Source of the DNA: Rhodocyclaceae bacterium
Lineage (GTDB): Bacteria; Pseudomonadota; Gammaproteobacteria; Burkholderiales; Rhodocyclaceae
Reading direction: 5' to 3'
NCBI GenBank assembly: GCA_023383815.1
Contig: JAHDYG010000026.1
Coordinates: 1-45,457 of the forward strand
DNA length: 45,457 bases
Position 1 is the stretch's first letter, and every line of letters starts with the position of its first letter. The position numbers and the translations under genes were made by a program. Below, piece after piece: positions 7,999 through 17,386 of the stretch. The notes beneath the pieces were generated by a model that was given only the letters and a program-made list of their open reading frames with translations, was not told where the DNA came from and did not search any database.

Positions 7999-8283
7999 TT
8001 ACCAGGAATGCTTGATCGCGCCCGGGGTACAGGCGCTGGTACAGGGCAGGGTGGTGTAGCCGCCCGACGGCTTGCATTCCGAGCAGTCGAACGCGAGGCT
8101 GCGGGTGAAGGATTTCTTCACGCACGCCACTTCGTCGTCGTAGTCATCGGTGATGATTTCGAACATGCCCTTCGGGCACGCGGTCAGACAGGCGCGGTCG
8201 GCCGAACAGTCGATGCACTTGTCGGTGTCGATGCTGATGTAGAACTCGCCCGAACCGTCCTTGTAACCATTGTTCGCGATCAT
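7999..8283 (-). CDS. bzdM: Ferredoxin, two 4Fe-4S clusters
   Basis: A 94-residue low-potential ferredoxin, electron donor to benzoyl-CoA reductase. Cluster motif 1 has Cys23, 26, 32 and 36 (CIDCSADRACLTACP); motif 2 has Cys67, 70, 81 and 85 with a long insertion (CSEC...CTSACTP). The ATG at 8283 has AAGGAG seven bases upstream. It lies 94 bases after the reductase subunit gene bzdQ. That gap has GC-rich self-complementary sequence around 8310-8350, which might set the ferredoxin:reductase expression ratio (inference). Confidence 0.93.
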   Translation of the reverse strand: MIANNGYKDGSGEFYISIDTDKCIDCSADRACLTACPKGMFEIITDDYDDEVACVKKSFTRSLAFDCSECKPSGGYTTLPCTSACTPGAIKHSW

Positions 8284-8377
8284 GTCCGCTCTCCTTGGCG
8301 TTGGGCCGGATCTTCCGGCCGGCCGCGGGGCCCGGCGCGCCTCGTGGCGCGACCGCCGCGCGGCCCGTTTGCTGCGC

Positions 8378-9283
8378 TCAGGCCGCCTTGGCCTGCTTCT
8401 GCATCAGCGTATAGGCGAACAGCGAGGCGCCCAGCGCACCGGCGATCTGGCTGTCGATCTTGGTCTCGACCGCCTGGATGCCGAGCAGACGCTCGATGCG
8501 CTTGACCACGCCCGGGTTCTTCGCGATGCCGCCGGTGATGAAGAAGCCTTCCTCGACGCCGATGCGCTCGAGCAGGCTCACCACGCGCTCGGCCATCGCC
8601 TGGCAGTACGCCGCGATCACCATGTTCTTGGTGTAGCCGGCCTTGAGCAGCGCCAGCGCCTCGGACTTCGCGAACACGACGCAGATCGAGGACACCGCCT
8701 CGGGCTCGGTCTCGACATCGAAGGAACGCGGGCCGAGGTTGGCGATGGGAATCTGCATCAGGTCGGCGATGACCTCCATGCCGCGCCCGGTTCCGGCCGC
8801 GCACTTGTCGTTCATCAGGAAGTTGGTGACCTTGCCGCGCTCGTCGCAGTGGATGGCCTTGCAGTCCTGGCCGCCCATGTCGAGAATGGTCCGCACCTTG
8901 CTGCCGCCCATGTAGTTCGCGCCGCGTGCGTGACAGGCAATCTCCGTCACGGCCTTGTTTGCAAACGGGACATTGACGCGTCCGTAGCCGGTACCGACCG
9001 TGTAGTGGATGTCTTCCAGCTTCATGCCGGTCTTGTCGAGGATGCCCTGCAGCGCGTTCTTCGCCGAGTCCGGCGAGTTGTTGCCGGTACGCATGCTGTT
9101 GTAGCCGAACAGTTCGCCGTCGCAGCAGATCACCGCCTGCGAGGACACCGAGCCAACGTCGATGCCGCAGGTGATGATCTTGGCATCGCGCCAGTTCTTG
9201 CTCTCGTCGAACCAGGTGTTTTCCTGCCAGCGCCAGAATTCCTTCTTCTCTTCAGCGGCCGGCGTCGCGAGTTCTGCACTCAT
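8378..9283 (-). CDS. bzdQ: Benzoyl-CoA reductase, ATPase/activator subunit
   Basis: A 301-residue subunit of the BadF/BadG/BcrA/BcrD ATPase superfamily (ASKHA fold). With BzdP it hydrolyses ATP and passes electrons from a shared 4Fe-4S cluster to the catalytic BzdNO module. Visible motifs are the phosphate-1 loop GIDVGSVSSQAV (about 40-51), GTGYGRV, the cluster cysteine in NDKCAAGTG, and ICVVFAKSEALALL with a second cysteine. The short length, equal to one domain, fits the Azoarcus Bzd type rather than the Thauera BcrA type with its larger subunit. It is 26 bases after bzdP. Confidence 0.94.
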   Translation of the reverse strand: MSAELATPAAEEKKEFWRWQENTWFDESKNWRDAKIITCGIDVGSVSSQAVICCDGELFGYNSMRTGNNSPDSAKNALQGILDKTGMKLEDIHYTVGTGYGRVNVPFANKAVTEIACHARGANYMGGSKVRTILDMGGQDCKAIHCDERGKVTNFLMNDKCAAGTGRGMEVIADLMQIPIANLGPRSFDVETEPEAVSSICVVFAKSEALALLKAGYTKNMVIAAYCQAMAERVVSLLERIGVEEGFFITGGIAKNPGVVKRIERLLGIQAVETKIDSQIAGALGASLFAYTLMQKQAKAA

Positions 9284-9309
9284 GATTTCGCTCCTATGCG
9301 TGGATTCGG

Positions 9310-10119
9310 TTAGTGCTGACGTTCAGCCGCGAGCAGCGCGCAGCCCAGCGCGCTGATCGATTCTGGCATCTCGGGCAGCAGGATCTTCTCGACGTCGAGC
9401 GCCTTCTTGAGCGCATCGACGAAGCCGGCGCTGTGGGCCATGCCGCCGATCAGCACGATCGACTCCTCGATCCCGACGCGGCGCACCATCGCGCAGATCC
9501 GGCTCGCGACCGCATCGAGCACGGCCTTGGCGATGTCCTGCGAGGGCGTCGAGGCGTGGATCAGCGAGACGACTTCCGACTCGGCGAACACCGTGCATTG
9601 CGCGTTCATCGGGATCGTCTTGTCCGAGCGCAGGCTGGCTTCCCCGAACTCCTTCAACGTCATCTGCAGCGCGCGGCTCATCGCCTCGGCAAAGGAACCG
9701 GCACCTGCAGCGCACTTCTCGTTGCCGGCAAAGTCGACCGCCTTTCCGGCTGCGTCGACCTTGACGCCACGACCTTCCTCGGCACCCACGTCGACCACCG
9801 TGCGCACTTCGGGGAACATGTAGTTCGCACCCCGTGCACCCGCAGTCATTTCGGTCACGCCCTCGGTCGCAAACTTGACCTGGCTGCGACCCGCACCCGT
9901 GACATACACGGCTGCGACGTCTTCGCGCTTCAGCCCGGCGGCCTGCAGCGCCTCGTTGTAGGCCTTCTCGGCCGCCTCGTCGGCATCCAGCTCACCCGGC
10001 AGCATCATATAGGCCTTCTTCACGGCGTACTGCAGCTGCGGCGCACCCTCCACCTTGATCTCTTCGAGCAGCACCACCTTGATGCTGCGCGACCCCATGT
10101 CGATTCCAGCGGTAATCAT
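9310..10119 (-). CDS. bzdP: Benzoyl-CoA reductase, ATPase/activator subunit
   Basis: A 269-residue ASKHA-fold ATPase subunit, paralogous to BzdQ. Motifs in order: GIDMGSRSIKVVL at the N-terminus, VTGAGRSQVKF, DVGAEEGRGVK, the cluster cysteine in NEKCAAGAGSF, and CTVFAESEVVSLI. The two cysteine segments in BzdP and BzdQ are expected to hold one bridging 4Fe-4S cluster between subunits, as known for this family. It starts at an ATG preceded by AGGAGACACGAAA and lies 30 bases after bzdO. Confidence 0.94.
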   Translation of the reverse strand: MITAGIDMGSRSIKVVLLEEIKVEGAPQLQYAVKKAYMMLPGELDADEAAEKAYNEALQAAGLKREDVAAVYVTGAGRSQVKFATEGVTEMTAGARGANYMFPEVRTVVDVGAEEGRGVKVDAAGKAVDFAGNEKCAAGAGSFAEAMSRALQMTLKEFGEASLRSDKTIPMNAQCTVFAESEVVSLIHASTPSQDIAKAVLDAVASRICAMVRRVGIEESIVLIGGMAHSAGFVDALKKALDVEKILLPEMPESISALGCALLAAERQH

Positions 10120-10149
10120 TTTCGTGTCTCCTGGTTACAGATGTTCCGC

Positions 10150-11478
<1,329 letters not shown>

Positions 11479-12618
11479 TCAGAACAGCTCTTCTTCGCCC
11501 AGCGTCTCGAGGAAGGCCTCGACGCGGATCCGGAAGGGCCCGATGGGGTTGGTGATGTCGAATTCCAGGAACAGCGTCGGAATGCCGTTGTCTTCGAGGT
11601 GGCGCTTGAGATCCGGGTAGTCGCCCTCATGCGGATCGCAGAACTTCTGCTGCAGGAAGATCGCACCCTGCACGCCATAGTCCTTCGCCAGGCCCAGCAC
11701 GTGATCGAAGCGGGTGTGGGCGGGGTAGTCCTTGGTCGGGCAGGCCGGACGGTCACAGTAGCGCTCGGCGATCGCCTTGATCACGTCGCCGTCGTCCTTC
11801 GACGCGTTCCAGAAGTAGCGCGTGCCGGAGCACTGGTCGTCGATGACGATGGTGCCGCCGACCGACTCGATCATCGCCATGAACGCGATGTCGTCGTTTT
11901 CCGAACCGATGGTCATGAAGCGCACGCCTTCGGAACGGTTCAGGTCGCGCGTCTTCATCGCGGCCAGGACCTTCTTCAGCTCGGCGTTGTGCTCGCGCTT
12001 GTCGACGAACTGGGCGGTGATCGAGGCATACAGCGCCTCGACGCCGGTGACCTGCGGGTTCGACTGCTTGCGGTAGTCGAAGAGTTCGCGCAGCAGGCGG
12101 CGGTTCTCGTCGCACACCGCGAGCGCTTCCTTGAGCATCTCGTCGGTCAGCGGCTTGCCGGTCAGCACGCCGAGGAACTCGCGGAAGCTCTGCACTTCGG
12201 CGTAGTGGGCCTTCTTCGCGTGCGGCGACTGCACGTCGTTGGGCATCGGCACGTAGTAATCCCACTGCACGCTCGGGACATGCATGCGCCACGAGTTGAA
12301 GGTCTGGCGGTACTGGATACAGGACTGGGTCAGCGTCACCCCTTCGGCGTAGTCGAAGCGGCCGAGCAGCCCCTGGGCGAGCGAGTCACGGCAGAACGGG
12401 CAGAACATGCCGAAGATGTGCGGCTCGGTCACGTTCTGCGGCTCGTGCGCGCCGAGCACGCGGACCGGCAGCATGCCGGCGGCGATCAGCAGCTCCTCGG
12501 GGGTGTAGGTGCACATCGTGGCCACCACCTGGCCACCCGTGCGGGCCTTCCAGGCACGCGCATAGTCGTGGCGCTTCTCGTACCAGGTCTTGAACTGGTC
12601 GAACAAACCGTCATTCAT
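11479..12618 (-). CDS. bzdN: Benzoyl-CoA reductase, catalytic subunit (BcrC-like)
   Basis: A 379-residue BcrC/BzdN family subunit and first gene of the bzd catabolic operon. Probable cluster cysteines lie in FGMFCPFCRDSLAQG (about 69-83), in LTQSCIQYRQTFNSW and in the later RPACPTKDYPAHTR and QQKFCDPHEGDYP. I use the ATG at 12618, which has GGAG eight bases upstream; the open frame runs further upstream into the promoter. The promoter region carries an FNR-type box and TGCA repeats. The protein ends GEEELF, an acidic Leu-Phe tail also present on BzdS and BzdV. Confidence 0.94.
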   Translation of the reverse strand: MNDGLFDQFKTWYEKRHDYARAWKARTGGQVVATMCTYTPEELLIAAGMLPVRVLGAHEPQNVTEPHIFGMFCPFCRDSLAQGLLGRFDYAEGVTLTQSCIQYRQTFNSWRMHVPSVQWDYYVPMPNDVQSPHAKKAHYAEVQSFREFLGVLTGKPLTDEMLKEALAVCDENRRLLRELFDYRKQSNPQVTGVEALYASITAQFVDKREHNAELKKVLAAMKTRDLNRSEGVRFMTIGSENDDIAFMAMIESVGGTIVIDDQCSGTRYFWNASKDDGDVIKAIAERYCDRPACPTKDYPAHTRFDHVLGLAKDYGVQGAIFLQQKFCDPHEGDYPDLKRHLEDNGIPTLFLEFDITNPIGPFRIRVEAFLETLGEEELF

Positions 12619-12669
12619 CGAATCGTCTCCTCTGGTGTTCCGCGGCTCACTCGCTGAATCCGCGGGCGC

Positions 12670-12774
12670 TGCAATATACTGCCGGTGCTGCAATAAGTTG
12701 CATCATACGCATTGGAGTGCATCCGGAGTTGACCTATGTCAACAGTTCGATGCGGGGACATGCACTTTCGTGCA
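12670..12774 (-). promoter_or_regulatory. bzdN operon promoter: FNR/AcpR-type box plus TGCA operator repeats
   Basis: On the minus strand the perfect dyad GTTGAC-CTAT-GTCAAC (12728-12743) resembles the FNR consensus. A -10-like TATGAT (12702-12707) places transcription start near 12695, so the dyad is centred at about -41, the classic class II activator position. Six TGCA tetramers are seen at 12670, 12689, 12699, 12718, 12761 and 12771; the pairs 12689/12699 and 12761/12771 have the TGCA-N6-TGCA form, and two flank the predicted start. In Azoarcus sp. CIB the equivalent promoter is activated by the FNR homologue AcpR and repressed by BzdR at TGCA-containing operators. The layout here agrees; the start point is predicted. 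Confidence 0.82.
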
Positions 12775-12825
12775 CGAGGAGGAATCTGGTTCCGGAAAGG
12801 CTTGCCGCGCGCCGCCGTCCGGTGC

Positions 12826-13728
12826 TCAGGCGTGCAGCGCGAGCGCGCGCAGCAACTCGTCGAAGCTCTCTTCGATCGACTTTCCCGACGTGTCGAGGAC
12901 GACGTCGGCCTTGCTGTACATGGCCACACGCCCCGAGAGGATGCGCTTGAGGTCGTCCATCGCTTCCTGGCTGCCCTTCATCGGCCGGTAGTCGCCCTGC
13001 GCAATGACCCGCGACATGTGCTCTTCGGGCGAAGCCCGCAGCCACACCGTGTAACACGAGGACAGCAGCAGATCGAAGGTCGCAGGCTCGGACACGATGC
13101 TGCCCCCGGGCACGATCACGAAGCGCTCGTGGTTCTCGATCACCGCTTCGAGGCTGCGCCGCTCGTAGCGGCGGTAGGCCGCCTGGCCGTAGAGCGAGAA
13201 GATCTCCGACATCTCCGCGCCGGCCTCCTGCTCGATCGTCTTCGCCAGTTCGATGAAGGGCGCATCCAGATGCTTGGCGAGCAGGGTGCCGAGGGTCGTC
13301 TTGCCGGCCCCGCGCAGCCCGATCAGCGCCACCCGCCGGCGGCGCGCACTGCGGTCGGAGGCTTCGAGCTCGGATTCGAGGATCTGCCGCGCACGCGCCA
13401 GCGACTTCTCGGGAAAGCGGCTCAGGTACTGGGTCAGCAAGGTCAGCTCGACCGGCTGTTCGGGTTCGTCGCGCACCAGGTCGACGATCGGAAAACCCAG
13501 CCCCTGCGCGATCTGGCGCAGCAGGATGATCGAGATGTTGCCGTGGCCGGTCTCGAGCTGTGCCAGATAGCGCTCCGACACTCCCGACTGCTGTGCCAGG
13601 ATCTTGCGCGTCATGCCACGGCGCGCGCGCAGCTCGCGGATGCGCTCGCCGAGCATCAGCAGGTATTCGTTCTCACCGGCGGTCAGGTCGGGGCGCTGCA
13701 GCTTCTCGACAGGCTTGTTCGACGGCAT
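12826..13728 (-). CDS. bzdR: BzdR-type transcriptional repressor (XRE HTH plus shikimate-kinase-like domain)
   Basis: A 300-residue regulator with an XRE helix-turn-helix (about residues 23-82, core KILAQQSGVSERYLAQLE), a linker, and a C-terminal domain resembling shikimate kinase with Walker A GLRGAGKTT (137-145). This architecture is characteristic of BzdR, which represses the bzd promoter until benzoyl-CoA binds the kinase-like domain; the aerobic paralogue BoxR has the same design. Its position directly before bzdN on the same strand favours BzdR. I choose the ATG at 13728 (AAGGA upstream) because the open frame's earlier starts lie inside a predicted promoter. It follows mocA by 28 bases, so it may also receive read-through. 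Confidence 0.93.
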   Translation of the reverse strand: MPSNKPVEKLQRPDLTAGENEYLLMLGERIRELRARRGMTRKILAQQSGVSERYLAQLETGHGNISIILLRQIAQGLGFPIVDLVRDEPEQPVELTLLTQYLSRFPEKSLARARQILESELEASDRSARRRRVALIGLRGAGKTTLGTLLAKHLDAPFIELAKTIEQEAGAEMSEIFSLYGQAAYRRYERRSLEAVIENHERFVIVPGGSIVSEPATFDLLLSSCYTVWLRASPEEHMSRVIAQGDYRPMKGSQEAMDDLKRILSGRVAMYSKADVVLDTSGKSIEESFDELLRALALHA

Positions 13729-13756
13729 GGGCGTTCCTTGTCCGGGCACGATGCGT

Positions 13757-15439
13757 TCATGCATTATAATGCGTTTTCCGCGGGGAAATGCAAGTAGCAA
13801 GGGCCTCGGGTGTGTCGACGTCGAAGCGCACCGCGTCGTCGTCGAACACCACGCGGCGCAGGTCGCCGGCGTGCCGTTCGAGGAGTTCGCGCGCGCCGCG
13901 GTCGCCGTGGATCGCGCTCATCTGCTCGATGAAGGCACGCGGCCACAGGACCGGGTTGCCGCGCTGGCCGAGGTATTCGGGCACGACGATGCGCGGAGCC
14001 GCGGGGTCGAAGGCCTCGATCAGGCGGTCGAGATGGGTCGCGCGGATGCGCGGCATGTCGGCCAGCTGCACCAGTACCGCATCTGCTTCGTCCGGCAGTG
14101 CCGACAGACCGGCGCGCAGCGAGCTCGATAGCCCCTGATCGGGATCGGGGTTGTGCACGATCCGCAGCGGCCGCCCTTCAAGGAGCGGTACGAGGCGTTC
14201 GGCCTGGTGCCCGAGCACGACCGTCACGCTGGTCGCACGCGAGGCCAGTGCGGCGTTGACCGCCCGCAGGACCATCGGAATGCCATCCACCTCGGCCAGC
14301 AGCTTGTTCGTCGCGCCCATCCGGGTCGAGCGTCCAGCCGCCAGGATCAATGCCGCGACGCGCACCTTCGGCGGCGGATCGGCGCGCTCGCGTGCGGGAG
14401 CAGCACGCGGGCCTTCCTGCGCTCCGCCCTGCGGATCGTCTTCGTCGTTCGCCTCGACCGGGCTGCGGATGAGCCCTCCGACGCCCATGCGCATGATGTC
14501 GGCGCGCGTGACCGGAAGATCGGCGAGCAGGCGATGCAGCAGCCAGTCGAGCCCGTTCGTGCGACGCGAGCGGGCGCAGCCGGGCAGCCCGATCACCGGT
14601 ACGCCCGCTGCGCGCGCGAGAAGCAGCATGTTGCCCGGCTCGACCGGCATGCCGAAGTGCTCGATCGCCCCCCCGGCCGCAACGATCGCGGCCGGCACGA
14701 CGTCCATGCGATCCTTCGTCATCGCCGCCCCGGCAATCAGGACCAGGTCGCAACCGGCGGCAAGCGCCTGGCACATGGCGTCGGCGATCGCGTGCACCTG
14801 GTGCGGGGCGTGCAGTTCCAGCGCGAGGCGGCTTCCGAGCGCCTCGAGCCGCTGCCGGGTAGCGGCGAGGGTGGCTTCGGCTGCGCGCGCGGTACGGCCG
14901 TCGTCATCCGCCAGCGTGGTCCGGATGAATGCAGCGCGATGCGGACGCAGCGCGGCGAGCCTCAGTGGGGCATCGCCTCGGACGATCTCCCGGCAACGTT
15001 CGATCAGCGCCCCCGGAACGGCACACGGAATGATCTTCACCGTCGCGAGCACCTGTCCGCTGCGTGCGACGGTCCACGGCGGCAGGGTGCCGATCGCGAT
15101 CGCCTCGTCGAGCAGGTTGAGCCGGTCGACCGCATCGGGTTCGACGACCAGGGTGCCGCGCGCTCCGGCATGCACGTTGCAGCGCCCGGCGTAGGGCGCT
15201 CGGATCTTCGTGCCATCCCCGGCCAGCAGCGCGGCGATCTCGGCCGCCGCCTCGTTCTCGGGCACATCGCCGGCTTCGAGCCGGGCGCCGGTGACAAACT
15301 CGATGCCGGCCGCGCGCAGGACGTCGAGATCGGCCGGTTCCAGCACATGGCCCTTGCCGAAGCTGTGCGCGCCGGCCCGCAGCGTATGCGCGAGCAGCAC
15401 GCCCGCGGCTCCGGCGGTGCGGAAGTCGCCGAACTTCAT
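13757..15439 (-). CDS. mocA: Molybdopterin-binding / molybdenum cofactor cytidylyltransferase fusion (MocA-like)
   Basis: A 560-residue two-part protein. The N-terminal ~330 residues resemble a molybdopterin-binding (MogA/MoeA-type) domain, including LVLIAGAAMTKDRMDVVPAAI and GLPGCARSRRTNGLDWLL. After a proline/acidic linker (about 335-360) comes a MobA-like nucleotidyltransferase with the signature ALILAAGRSTRMGATNKLL and a later QLADMP. Such proteins make molybdopterin cytosine dinucleotide for xanthine-oxidase-family enzymes, here most plausibly 4-hydroxybenzoyl-CoA reductase. The ATG overlaps the upstream xdhC stop (ATGA), so translation is coupled. Its 3' end contains the predicted bzdR promoter. 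Confidence 0.85.
   Translation of the reverse strand: MKFGDFRTAGAAGVLLAHTLRAGAHSFGKGHVLEPADLDVLRAAGIEFVTGARLEAGDVPENEAAAEIAALLAGDGTKIRAPYAGRCNVHAGARGTLVVEPDAVDRLNLLDEAIAIGTLPPWTVARSGQVLATVKIIPCAVPGALIERCREIVRGDAPLRLAALRPHRAAFIRTTLADDDGRTARAAEATLAATRQRLEALGSRLALELHAPHQVHAIADAMCQALAAGCDLVLIAGAAMTKDRMDVVPAAIVAAGGAIEHFGMPVEPGNMLLLARAAGVPVIGLPGCARSRRTNGLDWLLHRLLADLPVTRADIMRMGVGGLIRSPVEANDEDDPQGGAQEGPRAAPARERADPPPKVRVAALILAAGRSTRMGATNKLLAEVDGIPMVLRAVNAALASRATSVTVVLGHQAERLVPLLEGRPLRIVHNPDPDQGLSSSLRAGLSALPDEADAVLVQLADMPRIRATHLDRLIEAFDPAAPRIVVPEYLGQRGNPVLWPRAFIEQMSAIHGDRGARELLERHAGDLRRVVFDDDAVRFDVDTPEALATCISPRKTHYNA
13759..13792 (-). promoter_or_regulatory. Putative bzdR promoter with TGCA operator
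   Basis: The perfect palindrome GCATTATAATGC (13761-13772) contains TATAAT on both strands. A TGCA overlaps it at 13760-13763 and another lies at 13789-13792 within TTGCAT, which could be a -35 about 19 bases upstream. It lies inside the last codons of mocA. The core ATGCATTATAATGCG (13759-13773) matches ATGCATTATCGTGCA at 17387-17401 in 12 of 15 positions, consistent with BzdR autoregulation and a shared operator. This is inference from pattern. Confidence 0.6.
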
Positions 15440-16149
15440 GGCACGGCCCGCGTGGTGCCGGCCGGAGCGTGCCGCACCTGGATGAGCTGGGCGAGGATGG
15501 AGACTGCGATCTCGGCCGGCGAGCGTCCGCCCAGGTCGAGCCCGATCGGTGCATGGATGCGCTGCAGCGCATCGCCCAGGCCGGCCTCGGTGAGACGTTC
15601 GACGCGCTTCGCGTGGGTGCGCGTGCTGCCCAGCGCACCGATGTAGAAGGCCGGGCTTCGCAGCGCGGCCACGAGCGCCGGGTCGTCGAGCTTCGGGTCA
15701 TGCGACAGCGCGACGAGCGCGGTGCGCGCATCGAGCCCGACCGCCGCGAGCGCTTCATCGGGCCATGCGGTCGATACGCTCACGCCGGGCAGCCGCGCGG
15801 GCGCCGCGAAGGCCCGGCGGGGGTCGACGACGAGCACCTCGAAGCCCGCCATCGCCGCCATCGGCACCAGCGCCTGAGTGATGTGCACCGCACCGATGAT
15901 CACCAGCCGGGGCGCCGCCGCGTGGCAGCGGACGAAGAGGGCGCCACCACCCGTATCGAGCGGCCCACTGCGGTCGCTGCACAGGCGCTCGCGCACTTCG
16001 GCGAGCGTGGCTGCGTCAAGCACCAGCTCACCGGCAACGGACCCGGCATCGACGAGCGCCTGAACGCCATCCTCGACCCGCGTCACGAGTGCGACGGGCT
16101 GACGCGCGCGACGGGCCGCGAGGATGCGTTCGAAGAATTCCACCTTCAT
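15436..16149 (-). CDS. xdhC: XdhC/CoxI-family molybdenum hydroxylase maturation protein
   Basis: A 237-residue XdhC/CoxI-type protein. A short N-terminal segment is followed by the Rossmann-like XdhC C-terminal domain: RLVIIGAVHITQALVPMAAMAGFEVLVVDPR (broken here by reading, about 100-130), then ALVALSHDPKLDDPAL, FYIGALGSTRTHAKRVERL and GLDLGGRSPAEIAVSILAQL. Proteins of this family bind molybdenum cofactor, protect it during sulfuration and deliver it to xanthine-oxidase-like enzymes. It starts at the ATG at 16149, overlapping the fusion gene's stop, and ends in an overlap with mocA. The N-terminal XdhC domain of the pair is instead carried by the upstream GTPase fusion. Confidence 0.86.
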   Translation of the reverse strand: MKVEFFERILAARRARQPVALVTRVEDGVQALVDAGSVAGELVLDAATLAEVRERLCSDRSGPLDTGGGALFVRCHAAAPRLVIIGAVHITQALVPMAAMAGFEVLVVDPRRAFAAPARLPGVSVSTAWPDEALAAVGLDARTALVALSHDPKLDDPALVAALRSPAFYIGALGSTRTHAKRVERLTEAGLGDALQRIHAPIGLDLGGRSPAEIAVSILAQLIQVRHAPAGTTRAVP

Positions 16150-17363
16150 CCGATGCGCTCCACGTAGACCTGCACGCGACCGCCACAGGCGAGCCCGACC
16201 TCCCACGCCTGCGCATCGCTGACGCCATACTCGAGCCGGCGCGCAATGCCGTCGGCGATCACCTCGAGCGCTTCACCGATCACCGCCGCCTCGATGCATC
16301 CGCCCGAGACCGAACCGAGAAAGAGGCCGTCCTCGGCCACCGCAAGGAGGCTCCCCTGGGGGCGCGGCGACGAACCCCACGTGCGCATCACCGTGGCGAG
16401 TGCGGCCCTCTTGCCCTGCGCACGCCAACGCGCAATCGCCTCGAAGAGCGCATCGTCGTTGACCTGCCCGGTCTCGCCCGAGTCCTCGGGTCCTGGCATC
16501 GGTGCCGGAGCGCCGAGCGGCGGTGCGGACGGAGGCTGAGGCAGCGACGCCTCGCGGGCCCGCAGACGCTGGCCGGTGCCGGCTGTGCGGGCATGGGCAT
16601 CGATCGCCGCCACGAGCTCGTCCACCCCGGTGCCATGCACCGCCGCCGTCAGCACCGTCACCGGGGGCGGCTCCCCGGGGCGGCGCAGCCGCGCGGCCCC
16701 GACGAGGTCATCGAGCGCCAGCGCCGCACCGGGAAGATCCCCCTTGCTGACGACGAGCAGATCCGCGACCTCGAGGATCCCGGCCTTGATCGCCTGCACC
16801 TCGTCACCGAGCCCGGGCGGACAGACGACGATGCGGGTGTCGGCGACCCGTGCGATCTCGATCTCGGACTGGCCGACGCCGACCGTCTCGACGATCACCA
16901 CGTCGAAGCCAGCCGCATCGAACACGTCGACCACGTGCGCGGTCGTACGCGACAGCCCGCCGAGGTGGCCGCGCGCCGACAGCGAACGGATGAAGACGCG
17001 TTCGACCGCGTGGTCGGCCTCCATGCGGATGCGGTCGCCGAGCAACGCGCCGCCGCTCACCGGGCTCGACGGATCGACCGCGACCACCGCGACCCGGTTT
17101 CCCCGTGCGGCCAACGCGTTGATCAGGGCGTGGATGAGGGTCGACTTGCCAGCACCGGGCGCGCCGGTGATTCCGACCACGTGTGCGCGGCCCAGATGCG
17201 GCACCAGTGCGGCGAGCAGCTCGGCCGCCCCCGGACGTTCGTTCTCGACCAGCGAGGCTGCCCGCGCCAGCGCCGGTCGCGATCCCTCGACAATCGCCGC
17301 GAGCGCAATCCCCGCGAAGACCGCGGAGGAATTGCCCGCGGGGTTCTCACCGGTTCCGGCCAC
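16146..17363 (-). CDS. MeaB/ArgK-type GTPase fused to an XdhC/CoxI N-terminal domain
   Basis: A 405-residue fusion. Residues about 10-270 are a MeaB/ArgK G3E-type GTPase: Walker A GAPGAGKST (67-75), DPSSPVSGGALLGDRIRM, the switch region ETVGVGQSEIEIA and the base motif SKGD (206-209). After a proline-rich linker the last ~100 residues form an XdhC/CoxI N-terminal domain (ARWRAQGKRAALATVMRTWGSSPRP, then SVSGGCIEAAV). MeaB proteins normally chaperone methylmalonyl-CoA mutase, but no mutase is nearby. The fusion instead points to GTP-driven maturation or cofactor loading of the molybdenum enzyme. The start is the GTG at 17363 with AGAGGAG eight bases upstream. It is the first gene of an overlapping three-gene operon. 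Confidence 0.85.
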   Translation of the reverse strand: MAGTGENPAGNSSAVFAGIALAAIVEGSRPALARAASLVENERPGAAELLAALVPHLGRAHVVGITGAPGAGKSTLIHALINALAARGNRVAVVAVDPSSPVSGGALLGDRIRMEADHAVERVFIRSLSARGHLGGLSRTTAHVVDVFDAAGFDVVIVETVGVGQSEIEIARVADTRIVVCPPGLGDEVQAIKAGILEVADLLVVSKGDLPGAALALDDLVGAARLRRPGEPPPVTVLTAAVHGTGVDELVAAIDAHARTAGTGQRLRAREASLPQPPSAPPLGAPAPMPGPEDSGETGQVNDDALFEAIARWRAQGKRAALATVMRTWGSSPRPQGSLLAVAEDGLFLGSVSGGCIEAAVIGEALEVIADGIARRLEYGVSDAQAWEVGLACGGRVQVYVERIG

Positions 17364-17386
17364 CGTACGCACTCCTCTGCCATCTG

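Noticed and set aside
12826-13728. Calling the regulator a shikimate kinase
   Set aside because: The kinase-like domain follows an XRE helix-turn-helix and sits beside bzdN; this is the BzdR/BoxR architecture.
16146-17363. Calling the GTPase a lysine/arginine/ornithine transport ATPase (ArgK)
   Set aside because: That is an old label for MeaB-type GTPases; the XdhC fusion and Mo operon give a better context.
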